A program made the translations under genes and the position numbers. The notes beneath the pieces are model-generated. The model made no database searches and had not been told where the DNA came from. It saw only the letters and a program-made list of their open reading frames with translations. From Paraburkholderia sp. BCC1884 (GTDB taxonomy: Bacteria; Pseudomonadota; Gammaproteobacteria; Burkholderiales; Burkholderiaceae), in NCBI RefSeq assembly GCF_900996225.1, contig NZ_CAAJGL010000068.1, positions 1,426,001-1,490,000 on the forward strand: DNA of 64,000 nucleotides, given 5' to 3'. Positions 25,576-34,303 of the stretch are shown here, piece after piece. Numbering within the stretch: the stretch's first letter is position 1; every line of letters starts with the position of its first letter.

Positions 25576-26910
25576 TTAGACGTGCAGCAGCAAATGCCGG
25601 CGTTCCCACGAACTGATCACGCGGAAAAACGCTTCATATTCGGTTTCTTTCAGAGCGAGATAGGCCTTCACGAATTTCTCGCCGAGTACTTCGGCGATCG
25701 GTTCGCAGGCACCCATCAGCGTCAGGCCTTCTTCCAGATTGCGCGGCAACTGGTAGGGCAACTCGTAACCGTCGCTCAGCAACGGCTCGGTGGCTTCGAG
25801 CTTTTGCGTCATGCCGAGGTAACCGGCGGCGAGCGTCGCGGCAATCGCCAGATAAGGATTGCAGTCCACACCCGGAATACGGTTTTCGATGCGACGCGCG
25901 GCCGGTCCCGAATGCGGAATCCGGAAGCCCACCGTGCGGTTGTCGTAACCCCACGCCACGTTGATTGGCGCGGCCATGAAGCGCGATAGCCGGCGATACG
26001 AGTTGATATACGGCGCGAAGATCGGCATCAGTGCCGGCGTGTACTTCTGCAGACCGGCGATATAGCCCGTGAAGAGCGAGGTCGGCTTGCCGTCCGCGCC
26101 GGTGAAGAGGTTGTGGCCGGTTTCTTCGTCGACGAGGCTCTGGTGCATGTGCATGGCCGAGCCCGGTTCGCCTTCCATCGGCTTGGCCATGAACGTGGCG
26201 TACATCTTGTGGCGCAAGGCCGCTTCGCGCACCGTGCGCTTGAAGAGGAACACGCTGTCGGCGAGTTTCAGCGGATCGCCGTGCATGAAGTTGATTTCCA
26301 TCTGCGCGGCGCCGACTTCGTGAATCAGCGTGTCGACTTCGAGTTCCTGCACCTCGCAGTACTCGTAGATGTCCTCGAACAGCGGATCGAATTCGTTGAC
26401 GGCTTCGATCGAGTACGCCTGACGGCCGGTTTCCGGACGACCCGTACGACCGATAGGCGGCTGCAGCGGCAGGTCCGGGTCCTTGTTCATATCGACCAGA
26501 TAGAACTCCAGCTCGGGCGCGATGACCGGCTTCCAGCCTTTGGCCTTATAGAGTTCGAGCACGCGGCGTAGCACCCGGCGCGGCGAAATCGCAACCGGCG
26601 TGCCGTCGAAATGAACGCAATCGTGGATCACCTGGGCGGTCGGATCGATCGCCCACGGGATCATGCGGATAGTGCTCGCATCGGGCACGCACACCATGTC
26701 CGGATCGGTGACGCCGGTGAGCGTGCCGTCTTCCGGATAGTCCCCTGTGACGGTCTGGATCATCACCGCCTGCGGCAAGCGCATCGACTCACCGGATTCG
26801 AACTTGCTGCGCGGAATGATCTTGCCGCGCGCGATCCCGGCCATATCCGGAATGATCGCTTCGATTTCGGTGACGCGGTTCTTCTTCAGAAATTCGTCGA
26901 TCTCATGCAT
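25576..26910 (-). CDS. puuA: Gamma-glutamylputrescine synthetase (glutamine synthetase family)
   Basis: The gene encodes 444 residues of the GS fold. The beta-grasp N-terminal domain is followed by catalytic motifs APELEFYLVD, GAAQMEINF, GSAMHMHQSL and NRIPGVDCNPYLA. It ligates Glu to putrescine with ATP, forming gamma-Glu-putrescine for PuuB. The text and length match the PuuA/SpuB/GlnA-like subgroup rather than assimilatory GlnA (which carries a tyrosine adenylylation loop not seen here). The ATG at 26910 is 32 bases behind puuD. A 56-codon upstream extension overlaps puuD and is rejected. Confidence 0.92.
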   Translation of the reverse strand: MHEIDEFLKKNRVTEIEAIIPDMAGIARGKIIPRSKFESGESMRLPQAVMIQTVTGDYPEDGTLTGVTDPDMVCVPDASTIRMIPWAIDPTAQVIHDCVHFDGTPVAISPRRVLRRVLELYKAKGWKPVIAPELEFYLVDMNKDPDLPLQPPIGRTGRPETGRQAYSIEAVNEFDPLFEDIYEYCEVQELEVDTLIHEVGAAQMEINFMHGDPLKLADSVFLFKRTVREAALRHKMYATFMAKPMEGEPGSAMHMHQSLVDEETGHNLFTGADGKPTSLFTGYIAGLQKYTPALMPIFAPYINSYRRLSRFMAAPINVAWGYDNRTVGFRIPHSGPAARRIENRIPGVDCNPYLAIAATLAAGYLGMTQKLEATEPLLSDGYELPYQLPRNLEEGLTLMGACEPIAEVLGEKFVKAYLALKETEYEAFFRVISSWERRHLLLHV

Positions 26911-26942
26911 GTTTATTCTCTCTATTTTGGTGCGCGACCGGC

Positions 26943-27737
26943 TCAGGCATGCGTGGCAGCGGCGGATGCCGCGCCATAGCCGGCCTTGGTGCGCATTCGA
27001 TCGCGGCAGGCGTCGCCGAACGCGCGAAAGATCGCGGTGGAAAGTGCGTCGTTGGCGTGTTTCCATTCGGGGTGCCATTGCACACCCAGAGCGAAGGCAC
27101 GCGCATCCGTCACGCTCACCGCTTCGATCAACCCGTCCGGCGCAATCGCTTCGGCCGTGAGGCCGGCGCCCAACCGCTCGACGCCCTGACCGTGCAATGA
27201 ATTCACACGCGCTTCATTCGTGCCGCCCGCGAGGCGTTGCAACAGAGCGCCCTGCGTCAGCGTGATCGAATGCGACGGTGCGTATTGCACGTCCAGGTCG
27301 TCTTCCTTGTTCTCACGATGGTCGTTCAGACCCGCCACCGCGTGAACGCTTTGATGCAAGGTCCCGCCGAACACCACGTTCATTTCCTGGAAGCCCCTGC
27401 ATACGGCCAGCACCGGCACACCGGCGGCGACTGCGGCACGCAGCAGCGGCAGCGTCGTCGCGTCGCGTGCGGCGTCGTGCAACGTGCCCGGCACGCTGGC
27501 GTGGCCGCCGTAACGATGCGGCTCGACATTCGAATAGCTGCCGGTAAAGAGCAGACCGTCGACTGTCGCGAGTACGTCTTCAATGGACTGACGTTCGCCG
27601 AGCGCCGGCAGCAGCATGGCGAGCGCCTGCGAGCCGTCCACGATCGCGGCGATGTACTTCTCGCCGACCACGTGGGACGGGTGGGCTCCCATCATCGTTC
27701 TGTCGGCGCTGATACCGACCAGAGGTTTGTTTCGCAT
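26943..27737 (-). CDS. puuD: Gamma-glutamyl-GABA hydrolase (class I glutamine amidotransferase-like)
   Basis: The gene encodes 264 residues (E. coli PuuD 254). The nucleophile is Cys113 in VLAVCRGFQEMN; His222 and Glu224 in VQWHPEW complete the triad. The oxyanion-side block GLLFTGSYSNVEP is present. It releases GABA and Glu from gamma-glutamyl-GABA, the last step of the route started by PuuA. The ATG at 27737 begins directly before the family's KPLVGIS strand; the long upstream frame lacks homology and is not used. It is the first gene of the ten-gene polyamine operon. Confidence 0.92.
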   Translation of the reverse strand: MRNKPLVGISADRTMMGAHPSHVVGEKYIAAIVDGSQALAMLLPALGERQSIEDVLATVDGLLFTGSYSNVEPHRYGGHASVPGTLHDAARDATTLPLLRAAVAAGVPVLAVCRGFQEMNVVFGGTLHQSVHAVAGLNDHRENKEDDLDVQYAPSHSITLTQGALLQRLAGGTNEARVNSLHGQGVERLGAGLTAEAIAPDGLIEAVSVTDARAFALGVQWHPEWKHANDALSTAIFRAFGDACRDRMRTKAGYGAASAAATHA

Positions 27738-28284
27738 GACGAATAGACGTGTGTGTTCCCCGCGGGACGCGGCATGAACAACGTTAAACACAGCGCGGCA
27801 CGATTCCGCAGCCGGGCGCAAGCCGCCAGACCGCCGGATAGTGCGGGCGGTTCTCTTCGACAGAAACGCGCCGCGCGTGATAAGCAGGTGGGTCGTTCGA
27901 TTTGAGCCGTTGCGCCAGGCAACTATTCCGGTGGACGCAAAGTGTGCGGATGGCAGACAGCACCGCACACGCACGAACTCGCAACTCGAAAGAGTGCGCT
28001 CGCGCAAACGGACAAATCGAACGACGAAAAGGAGGGAGGCGCTACGGCAGTAGCGAGGCGACTTCGTCCGTGCGCACTGCAATGAAGGCGCGCGCGGAGA
28101 TGGAGTTGTGACGTCGAACTGAACGACGGGACAGGATCGTGAAGACGGACAGGAAGCGGCGGAACGCAAGGCTGCCGTTGCTGCCGTCGGCGATGGCGCC
28201 GTCAGCGCGAAGACAACTCGCCTGACTACGATTCCATCTCACCAAAGGGCCTCGGACTCTCACGATTAGACTCGACTAGCGCTG

Positions 28285-28313
28285 TTGAAAGTATTGAACG
28301 GCCTGCTCAGAAT
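28285..28313 (+). promoter_or_regulatory. Sigma70-like promoter candidate upstream of puuR
   Basis: TTGAAA (28285-28290, five of six consensus) is followed after 17 bases by CAGAAT (28308-28313, four of six). If used it would give puuR a leader of about 375 bases, so a second, closer promoter is also possible near 28604, where TAGAAT forms a good -10 without a recognisable -35. Confidence 0.35.
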
Positions 28314-28509
28314 CCGCACGGGGCGTTTAAAGAAACAGGACGCTGGGATGATCTTCTTGCACCGCGCCAAGTGAATTTGCGCTGCTTCCAAAGACCCTCT
28401 CGCGTCTTGTGAAGCTGGTGTGACGATCGCCTGAGAACCAGCATATACGAGCCAATAATGCCGTCAAATCATTTCTACAAAAGAATTATCAGGGGTTTCC
28501 CGAGGGTCC

Positions 28510-28609
28510 GACTAGAATCCCATCCCGTGGGAACGAACGTTGCGCGTTTTCTATTTCGGAATCCTTTCAGGGTTTTCCCCAGCGGCGCAATAGTCAAAGT
28601 GACTAGAAT
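28510..28609 (+). promoter_or_regulatory. Operator-like repeats upstream of puuR
   Basis: The 9-base word GACTAGAAT occurs at 28510-28518 and again at 28601-28609. Each is overlapped or abutted by an inverted repeat: TCCCA/TGGGA (28518-28532) at the first and TAGTCA-AAG-TGACTA (28591-28605) at the second. TAGAAT within each word could be a -10. The arrangement suggests binding sites for PuuR itself, placed to autoregulate; the E. coli PuuR box is not recognisable in it. Confidence 0.4.
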
Positions 28610-28693
28610 ATTCAACACTTGCGAGCACTCGTCACCCGGATTCGTTGCTCGACCCACGCGCCCCGACCGTCTTCAATGTCAGAGAACCTAGCA

Positions 28694-29245
28694 ATGTCTA
28701 TAGAAGTAGCAACCCGCCTGCAATACATCCGCAAGAAGCACGGCTTGTCTCAGCGTGAGCTGGCTAAGCGGGCAGGGGTGACCAACGGCACGATCTCGTT
28801 GATCGAGCAGAATCGCGTCAGTCCTTCGGTCGGCTCGCTGAAGAAGTTGCTCGAATGCATACCCATGAGTCTGGCCGAATTCTTCACCTTCGAAGTGGAG
28901 GTCGAGCGCTCCGTGGTGTCGCGCCGTGTCGATATGCCGAACCTCGGCAATGAGTCGATCGAGTTCTATCTGGCGGGCTCGAGCATCAAAGACCGGAACA
29001 TGGGCATTCTGCGCGAGGTCTATCAGCCGCTGTCGGATACGGGGCCGGAAATGCTCGTGCACGAGGGACACGAAGGCGGCGTGATCGTCAGCGGTCAGAT
29101 CGAATTGACGGTGGACGGCACGATCTGGCTGCTCGACCCCGGCGACAGTTACTACTTCGAGAGCCGCTTGCCGCACCGTTTTCGCAATCCCAGCGCGGAG
29201 CATCTCTGCGAGATCGTGTCGGCCAATTCGCCGCCCACGTTCTAA
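28694..29245 (+). CDS. puuR: PuuR-type XRE-cupin transcriptional regulator
   Basis: The gene encodes 183 residues, as in E. coli PuuR (185). An N-terminal XRE helix-turn-helix (about 5-60, LSQRELAKRAGVTNGTISLI) is joined to a C-terminal cupin (about 105-180) ending in the family tail SANSPPTF. It should repress polyamine catabolism genes and release DNA when putrescine binds the cupin. The ATG at 28694 has AGAGA eight bases upstream; an in-frame ATG at 28676 is the alternative. It is divergent from the puuD operon and 89 bases ahead of puuC. Confidence 0.9.
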   Translation: MSIEVATRLQYIRKKHGLSQRELAKRAGVTNGTISLIEQNRVSPSVGSLKKLLECIPMSLAEFFTFEVEVERSVVSRRVDMPNLGNESIEFYLAGSSIKDRNMGILREVYQPLSDTGPEMLVHEGHEGGVIVSGQIELTVDGTIWLLDPGDSYYFESRLPHRFRNPSAEHLCEIVSANSPPTF

Positions 29246-29334
29246 AGACTCCGCGCCAACACGCCGCGACGCAGTGCAAGGCCGTTCGATGTCGACGCCG
29301 GTTTGCGTCGCGCGCATAACATTGAGGCATCCTG

Positions 29335-30828
29335 ATGGACAAGAAATCTCTCGCTTATTGGCAGGACAAGGCCGCTACGCTTTCGATCGAAGGTCGCGCG
29401 TTCATCGGCGGTGAATACCGTGATGCCAGCAGCGGGCGCACGTTCGACTGCCTGAGTCCGATCGACGGCAAGCTGCTGGCGAAAGTGGCCGACAGCGCTG
29501 CTGCGGATGTCGATGCCGCCGTCGCCGCCGCGCGTCAGGCGTTCGACGCCGGCGTATGGTCCGGGCTCAATCCGCGCCAGCGCAAAGCCGTGCTGCTGCG
29601 CTGGGCGGCATCGATTCGCGAGCATGCGGATGAACTCGCGTTGCTCGAAACGCTCGACGCCGGCAAGCCGATTGCCGACACCACCACGGTCGACGTGCCG
29701 GGCGCGGCGTATTGCGTCGAATGGTTTGCGGAAGCGATCGATAAGGTAGGCGGCGAAGTCGCGCCCGCCGATCATCATCTGGTCGGACTCGTGACGCGCG
29801 AGCCGATCGGCGTGGTGGCCGCGGTGGTGCCGTGGAATTTCCCGATCCTGATGGCGTCGTGGAAGTTCGGCCCGGCGCTAGCGGCAGGCAATAGCGTGGT
29901 GCTCAAGCCGTCGGAGAAGTCGCCGCTTACCGCGATTCGCCTGGCGCAACTCGCGCTCGACGCCGGCATTCCCGCAGGCGTGTTCAACGTCGTGCCGGGT
30001 GCGGGCGAACCGGGCAAGCTGCTGGCGCTGCATGAAGACGTGGACTGTCTCGCCTTCACCGGCTCGACCAACGTCGGCAAGCTGATCATGCAATATGCCG
30101 GGCAGTCGAACCTGAAACGCGTATGGCTCGAACTCGGCGGCAAGTCGCCGAACATCGTCATGCCCGATTGCCCGGATATGGACCGCGCGGCGAATGCGGC
30201 GGCCGGGGCCATCTTCTACAACATGGGCGAGATGTGCACGGCGGGTTCGCGTCTGCTCGTGCATCGCGACATCAAAGAAGCGTTCCTCGACAAACTGATC
30301 GCCGCGGCGCGCAGCTATACGCCTGGCAATCCGCTCGATCCGAACACGTCGATGGGCGCGATCGTCGATAAGATTCAGCTCGAACGTGTGCTCGGCTATA
30401 TCGAAGCGGGCCGCGCCGAAGCGAAGCTGCTGCTGGGCGGCTCGCGCGTGAAGGAAGAGTCGGGTGGCTTCTACATCGAGCCGACCATCTTCGAGATTCC
30501 GGCTTCCGGCGCGAAAGTGGCGCGAGAGGAAATCTTCGGACCGGTGCTCTCGGTGATCACGTTCGATACCGTCGACGAAGCGATCCGTATCGCCAACGAC
30601 AGCGAGTATGGTCTCGCGGCAGCGGTCTGGACCTCGAATCTGACCACTGCGCACGAGGTGTCGCGCCAGTTGCGCGCGGGCACCGTATGGGTCAATTGCT
30701 ACGACGAAGGCGGCGACATGAACTTCCCGTTCGGCGGATATAAGCAATCGGGAAATGGCCGCGACAAGTCCTTGCACGCGATGGAGAAATACACCGAGCT
30801 GAAGTCCACGCTGGTGCGGCTGCGCTAA
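29335..30828 (+). CDS. puuC: Gamma-glutamyl-gamma-aminobutyraldehyde dehydrogenase
   Basis: This is an NAD(P)-dependent aldehyde dehydrogenase of 497 residues (E. coli PuuC 495). The general base is Glu266 in WLELGGKSP, the nucleophile Cys301 in GEMCTAGSR, and the NAD site has FTGSTNVGK; the oxyanion Asn lies in VVPWNFP. It oxidises gamma-glutamyl-aminobutyraldehyde from PuuB, and probably 4-aminobutyraldehyde from SpuC as well. GAGG seven bases upstream supports the ATG. It follows puuR on the same strand, away from the other catabolic genes, which puts the dehydrogenase under PuuR autoregulation. Confidence 0.9.
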   Translation: MDKKSLAYWQDKAATLSIEGRAFIGGEYRDASSGRTFDCLSPIDGKLLAKVADSAAADVDAAVAAARQAFDAGVWSGLNPRQRKAVLLRWAASIREHADELALLETLDAGKPIADTTTVDVPGAAYCVEWFAEAIDKVGGEVAPADHHLVGLVTREPIGVVAAVVPWNFPILMASWKFGPALAAGNSVVLKPSEKSPLTAIRLAQLALDAGIPAGVFNVVPGAGEPGKLLALHEDVDCLAFTGSTNVGKLIMQYAGQSNLKRVWLELGGKSPNIVMPDCPDMDRAANAAAGAIFYNMGEMCTAGSRLLVHRDIKEAFLDKLIAAARSYTPGNPLDPNTSMGAIVDKIQLERVLGYIEAGRAEAKLLLGGSRVKEESGGFYIEPTIFEIPASGAKVAREEIFGPVLSVITFDTVDEAIRIANDSEYGLAAAVWTSNLTTAHEVSRQLRAGTVWVNCYDEGGDMNFPFGGYKQSGNGRDKSLHAMEKYTELKSTLVRLR

Positions 30829-30842
30829 GGGGCAAACCGGCG

Positions 30843-30899
30843 GTCGGCCTGTCGACGACGATCGATCGGGCCGACGTCGGCCCTTGCGTAAGCCGACCG
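30843..30899. repeat. Nested GC-rich palindromes behind puuC
   Basis: A perfect 16-bp palindrome GGGCCGACGTCGGCCC (30868-30883) lies between an upstream CGGTCGGCC (from 30841) and a downstream GCCGACCG (to 30899). The related blocks can pair in alternative ways. They separate puuC from the convergent DedA gene. No T-run follows, so a classical terminator is not evident. Confidence 0.55.
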
Positions 30900-30968
30900 T
30901 TCAGGCGAGCAGTGTGCCGCTCGCCTGCGCGAGCACGAAGTCCGCCCGGCGAGCGCAAAGCTTCGCGT

Positions 30969-31997
30969 CTACTCCGCCAGCTGCGCTCGCACCGTGTATT
31001 CCCCTTCGGCTTGCTCGTCGGCTTCGTCTTCCAGCAGATGAGCGCGTGCTGTATAGAAGTCGACCGGCAGAGGTTCCACCGGATAGCCGCGCTTCTCCCA
31101 CGCGTCGAGTCCGCCCTTGAGCGCGCGCACCTGGCGGATGTTCTTGCGATGCAGCTGATCGATGATCCGCTTGGCCGTCGCTTCGTTCGGGCACACGCAG
31201 TAAACAACGATGGGCCGCTGCAGCAGATCGGGATGAATCGGCTCGGGCGAATCGAGATCGAGCGGCAGGGCCCCGGCGATCCGGTGCGATTCCTTCTCGC
31301 GCACGCAGCGCGGCCGTGCATCCAGAATCAGTGGTGGTTCGGCCGATTTCATCATCTCGTCGAGCTGGTCCGGACTGATACGGATATGCGCGAGCCAGCG
31401 GCGGAACTGCCAGCGGCGCACCCAGCGATACAGCAGCACGGCCACGAAGATCGCGGCAAACGCATCGACGATGGTGCCGCCGTTGTTCCGCACGAGCAGG
31501 ACCAGTTGCACGATCTGATCATGCAGCGCGGCGCCGCCGATCACCCATACGCTCGCCCACAGCGTCGCGCCGATCAGATCCCACAGCAGGAATACGCCCA
31601 CGTTGATGGCGGTGGTGCCGAGCAGTGGCGCCGAGATCAGGCCGAGGCCCGGCAAGAATTTGGCGATGGTGAGAATCGGCACGCCATAGCGCTCGAACGT
31701 GTTGCGTGCGACGCGCACGGTCGTGTCGAGCGACAGCGAATAGCGTACGAGGTAGTTCAGCAGCCGGCGGCCATAGGCGCGTCCGGTGAAGAACCACAGT
31801 GAATCGGCGATCAGCGTGGCGACCACGGCGGCGAACACCACGTTGGTATAGGAGGTTTGTCCCATGGCAGCCATGGTTCCACCCAGAATCAGCATTGGCG
31901 CGGCCGGAATCGGCACGCCGAGCTGGGTGACGAGCACGCTCATGAAAACGGCCCAGACGCCCAGCGAGGGTGGAATAGCAACCGGAAAATGCCACAC
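30969..31997 (-). CDS. DedA-family membrane protein fused to a C-terminal rhodanese domain
   Basis: The protein has 342 residues. The start is GTG 31997, because AGGAG lies seven bases upstream. A DedA/VTT domain (about 20-190) shows PAAPMLILGG, a FTGRAYGRR block and the re-entrant FLPGLGLISAPLLG. A rhodanese domain (about 215-315) follows on the cytoplasmic side, with the catalytic Cys in VVYCVCPNEATAK and a LKGGLDAWEKRGYP end. DedA proteins are linked to lipid (undecaprenyl-phosphate) flipping and membrane homeostasis. The fusion is recurrent in beta- and gammaproteobacteria; what sulfur transfer or redox sensing adds is not known. A Glu-rich tail ends the protein. Confidence 0.88.
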   Translation of the reverse strand: MWHFPVAIPPSLGVWAVFMSVLVTQLGVPIPAAPMLILGGTMAAMGQTSYTNVVFAAVVATLIADSLWFFTGRAYGRRLLNYLVRYSLSLDTTVRVARNTFERYGVPILTIAKFLPGLGLISAPLLGTTAINVGVFLLWDLIGATLWASVWVIGGAALHDQIVQLVLLVRNNGGTIVDAFAAIFVAVLLYRWVRRWQFRRWLAHIRISPDQLDEMMKSAEPPLILDARPRCVREKESHRIAGALPLDLDSPEPIHPDLLQRPIVVYCVCPNEATAKRIIDQLHRKNIRQVRALKGGLDAWEKRGYPVEPLPVDFYTARAHLLEDEADEQAEGEYTVRAQLAE

Positions 31998-32309
31998 AAC
32001 CGCGCTCCTGATACTGCGATGAAGGAAAGGAAATGGCCGCGCCCGCACCGGGCGTGACGAACGTGCCGCGCATGATCCGTTCCTGGGTCGAAGCCGGCGA
32101 CCGGCAACCGGCGAAGCGTTCCAGCGAGCCAGCGGCGGCGCCAGAAGACGGCCCGGCAGCACGAGTAGCGGATTTAATCACAGGTAGGGAAATGGTGCCA
32201 CGAAGGGACGCAACGCTTCGCGGCCGGCCGCCGCTGCCGCGCCGGGTGCGAAGCGCAGTCCCGGTTGCTAGAATGGTCCACACGCCCAGATTGATGACGG
32301 AGACATCGC

Positions 32310-32915
32310 ATGACATCCCTGCAGCCGATCAGCCGCTACCCCGTGCCCGAACCGGATGAATGGCCGGACGACATCCGCGCGCGCATCCTGGAGGTGCAGG
32401 AGAAAGCCGGCTTCGTGCCGAACGTCTTCCTGACGCTGGCGCATCGCCCGGACGAATTTCGCGCCTTCTTCGCCTATCACGATGCGCTGATGCTGAAGGA
32501 GGGCGGCCTGACCAAAGGCGAGCGCGAAATGATCGTGGTCGCCACCAGCGCAGCGAACGGATGCCTGTACTGCGTCGTCGCGCACGGTGCGATTCTGCGC
32601 ATCTACGAAAAGGCGCCGCTCGTAGCCGATCAGGTCGCAGTGAATCATCGTAAGGCGGATATCGCGCCGCGTCAGAAAGCGATGCTCGACTTTGCACTGA
32701 AGGTCGGCAGCGCCTCGGCGAGCGTCGGCGAGGCCGACTTTCAAACCCTGCGCGAACACGGCTTTTCCGATGAAGATATCTGGGACATCTCGGCGATCAC
32801 CGCGTTTTTCGGCTTGTCGAACCGCATGGCGAATGTGATCTCGATGCGTCCGAACGACGAGTTCTATCTGATGGGGCGCGTGCCGAAAGCGGCGTCCGAT
32901 TCACCACGTAATTAG
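32310..32915 (+). CDS. AhpD-like / carboxymuconolactone decarboxylase-family peroxidase-related protein
   Basis: The gene encodes 201 residues. The redox motif is in NGCLYCVVAHG (CxxC with the downstream His), near residues 87-97, on the helix typical of AhpD-like folds. The N-terminal block FVPNVFLTLAHRP and the later IWDISAITAFFGLSNRMAN match the uncharacterised peroxidase-related subgroup. GGAG seven bases upstream supports the ATG. It likely reduces or is reduced through the vicinal cysteines; substrate and partner are unknown. Confidence 0.87.
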   Translation: MTSLQPISRYPVPEPDEWPDDIRARILEVQEKAGFVPNVFLTLAHRPDEFRAFFAYHDALMLKEGGLTKGEREMIVVATSAANGCLYCVVAHGAILRIYEKAPLVADQVAVNHRKADIAPRQKAMLDFALKVGSASASVGEADFQTLREHGFSDEDIWDISAITAFFGLSNRMANVISMRPNDEFYLMGRVPKAASDSPRN

Positions 32916-32926
32916 TGGGTGACGGT

Positions 32927-34189
32927 TCAGGCGCCCGCAGGTTCAGCGTCTGACGCAGACGCAGACGCGGACGCGATCACGGCGCGGTCGTCGATTGGAA
33001 AATGCAACATCGCGGCAATGAGTCCGACGACGACCGTCGCGTCCCACAACAACGAATACGAGCCAGTCAGATCGAACACCAGGCCGCCGAGCCACGCGCC
33101 GAGAAACGAGCCGATCTGATGGCTCAGAAAGCACACGCCGAACAGACTGCCAAGATGGCGCATGCCGAACACCTTGGCCACGAGACCGCTGGTGAGCGGC
33201 ACGGTGCCAAGCCAGGTCAGTCCCATCACGGCCGCGAAAACGACGACCGATATCGTGGTTTTCGGCAGCAGGAAGAACGTGGCGATGGTGGCGCTGCGAA
33301 TCAGATACAGCCAGCCGAGCACATGATGCTGACGAAAACGCCCGCCGAGCCAGCCGCAAGCCCAACTTCCCGCCATGTTGAACAGCCCGATCAGCGCGAG
33401 CGCGGTAGCGCCCAGGCCCAGCGGCATATGGCAGAGCGTCAGGTATTCGGGCAGGTGCGTGGCGATGAACGCGAGCTGGAAGCCGCAGGTGAAGAAACCC
33501 AGCGTCAGCAGCCGGTAACCGCGATGCCTGACGGCTTGCATGAGCACCTGGCGAAGCGGGGCGGCGGGCGCTTCATGGACCGTCGCTCCAGTGCGCGCAC
33601 GCCGATCGAGCACGATGCCGAGCGGGGCGACCAGCAGCATCACGAACGCCAGCACGAAGAGCGACGTCGCAATGCCCGCACCGAGCCGCACGCTTTGCAC
33701 CAGCGGCACCATCAGCACCTGGCCCGCGGAGCCGCCGGCGCTGACGAGCCCCATCGCCATACTGCGTTGTTTGGCCGTGGCAACGCGGCCGACCGCCGGC
33801 AATACCACGCCGAAGGTCGTACAGCTCACGCCGATCCCGACCAGCAGTCCCATGCCGACGATCAAGGTCGCACCGCCGGGCGCCACCGCCGCGAGGCCGA
33901 GGCCTGCTGCGAAGGTGGTGGCACCGAACGCGACCACCGGCGCCGAGCCGTAGCGATCGGCGGCGGCGCCCGCGAAGGGTTGAGCGAAACCCCAGACCAG
34001 GTTGTGCAGCGCGATGGCGAAGGCGATCAGCGTGACCGGCAAACCGCGATCGAATGAAAACGGGCCGATGAAGAGCCCGAAAGTTTGCCGGATGCCCATC
34101 GCGGCGCTCAGGATGAGCGCGCCGGCGAGAATCACCAGGAACGTCGGGTGAAAGGCGAAGGCGAAACGTGGACGATGGGTGCTCGACAT
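32927..34189 (-). CDS. MFS transporter (monocarboxylate/oxalate-formate-like type)
   Basis: The protein has 420 residues with 12 membrane segments starting near residue 14. The segment-1 text GIRQTFGLFIGPFS is typical of the MCT-like and related MFS group that faces small carboxylates. The C-terminal tail is a short Ala-Ser repeat encoded by a 6-base tandem (GACGCA-like) array. AAGGAG nine bases upstream fixes the ATG at 34189. Its 3' end is 11 bases from the convergent AhpD-like gene. The LysR gene 114 bases upstream on the same strand may control it. Confidence 0.87.
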   Translation of the reverse strand: MSSTHRPRFAFAFHPTFLVILAGALILSAAMGIRQTFGLFIGPFSFDRGLPVTLIAFAIALHNLVWGFAQPFAGAAADRYGSAPVVAFGATTFAAGLGLAAVAPGGATLIVGMGLLVGIGVSCTTFGVVLPAVGRVATAKQRSMAMGLVSAGGSAGQVLMVPLVQSVRLGAGIATSLFVLAFVMLLVAPLGIVLDRRARTGATVHEAPAAPLRQVLMQAVRHRGYRLLTLGFFTCGFQLAFIATHLPEYLTLCHMPLGLGATALALIGLFNMAGSWACGWLGGRFRQHHVLGWLYLIRSATIATFFLLPKTTISVVVFAAVMGLTWLGTVPLTSGLVAKVFGMRHLGSLFGVCFLSHQIGSFLGAWLGGLVFDLTGSYSLLWDATVVVGLIAAMLHFPIDDRAVIASASASASDAEPAGA

Positions 34190-34303
34190 GGTTCTGATCT
34201 CCTTGAACCGCATGGTCGCAGCGAGCATCAGACGCGGCAAAGGAAAAGATTTTGACGACACGTGAGCGGCGCTCACGTGTCGGCGAATGCTGGCTTGGGT
34301 GGA

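Larger units (their letters stand above)
27738..28693. other. Large divergent control region between puuD and puuR
   Basis: These 956 bases hold no convincing gene on either strand; short open frames here lack Shine-Dalgarno sequences and codon bias. The region must contain the divergent promoters for the puuD operon (minus) and the puuR-puuC pair (plus). It contains the promoter and repeats listed separately. The puuD-proximal 300 bases show no good -35/-10 pair by eye, so that promoter may depend on an activator or a non-sigma70 factor. Confidence 0.6.

Noticed and set aside
24041..25579. 512-codon plus-strand frame over spuC
   Set aside because: Shadow of the aminotransferase; no Shine-Dalgarno or family motif.
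33002..34057. 351-codon plus-strand frame over the MFS gene
   Set aside because: His/Arg/Glu-rich shadow of a 12-helix membrane protein.
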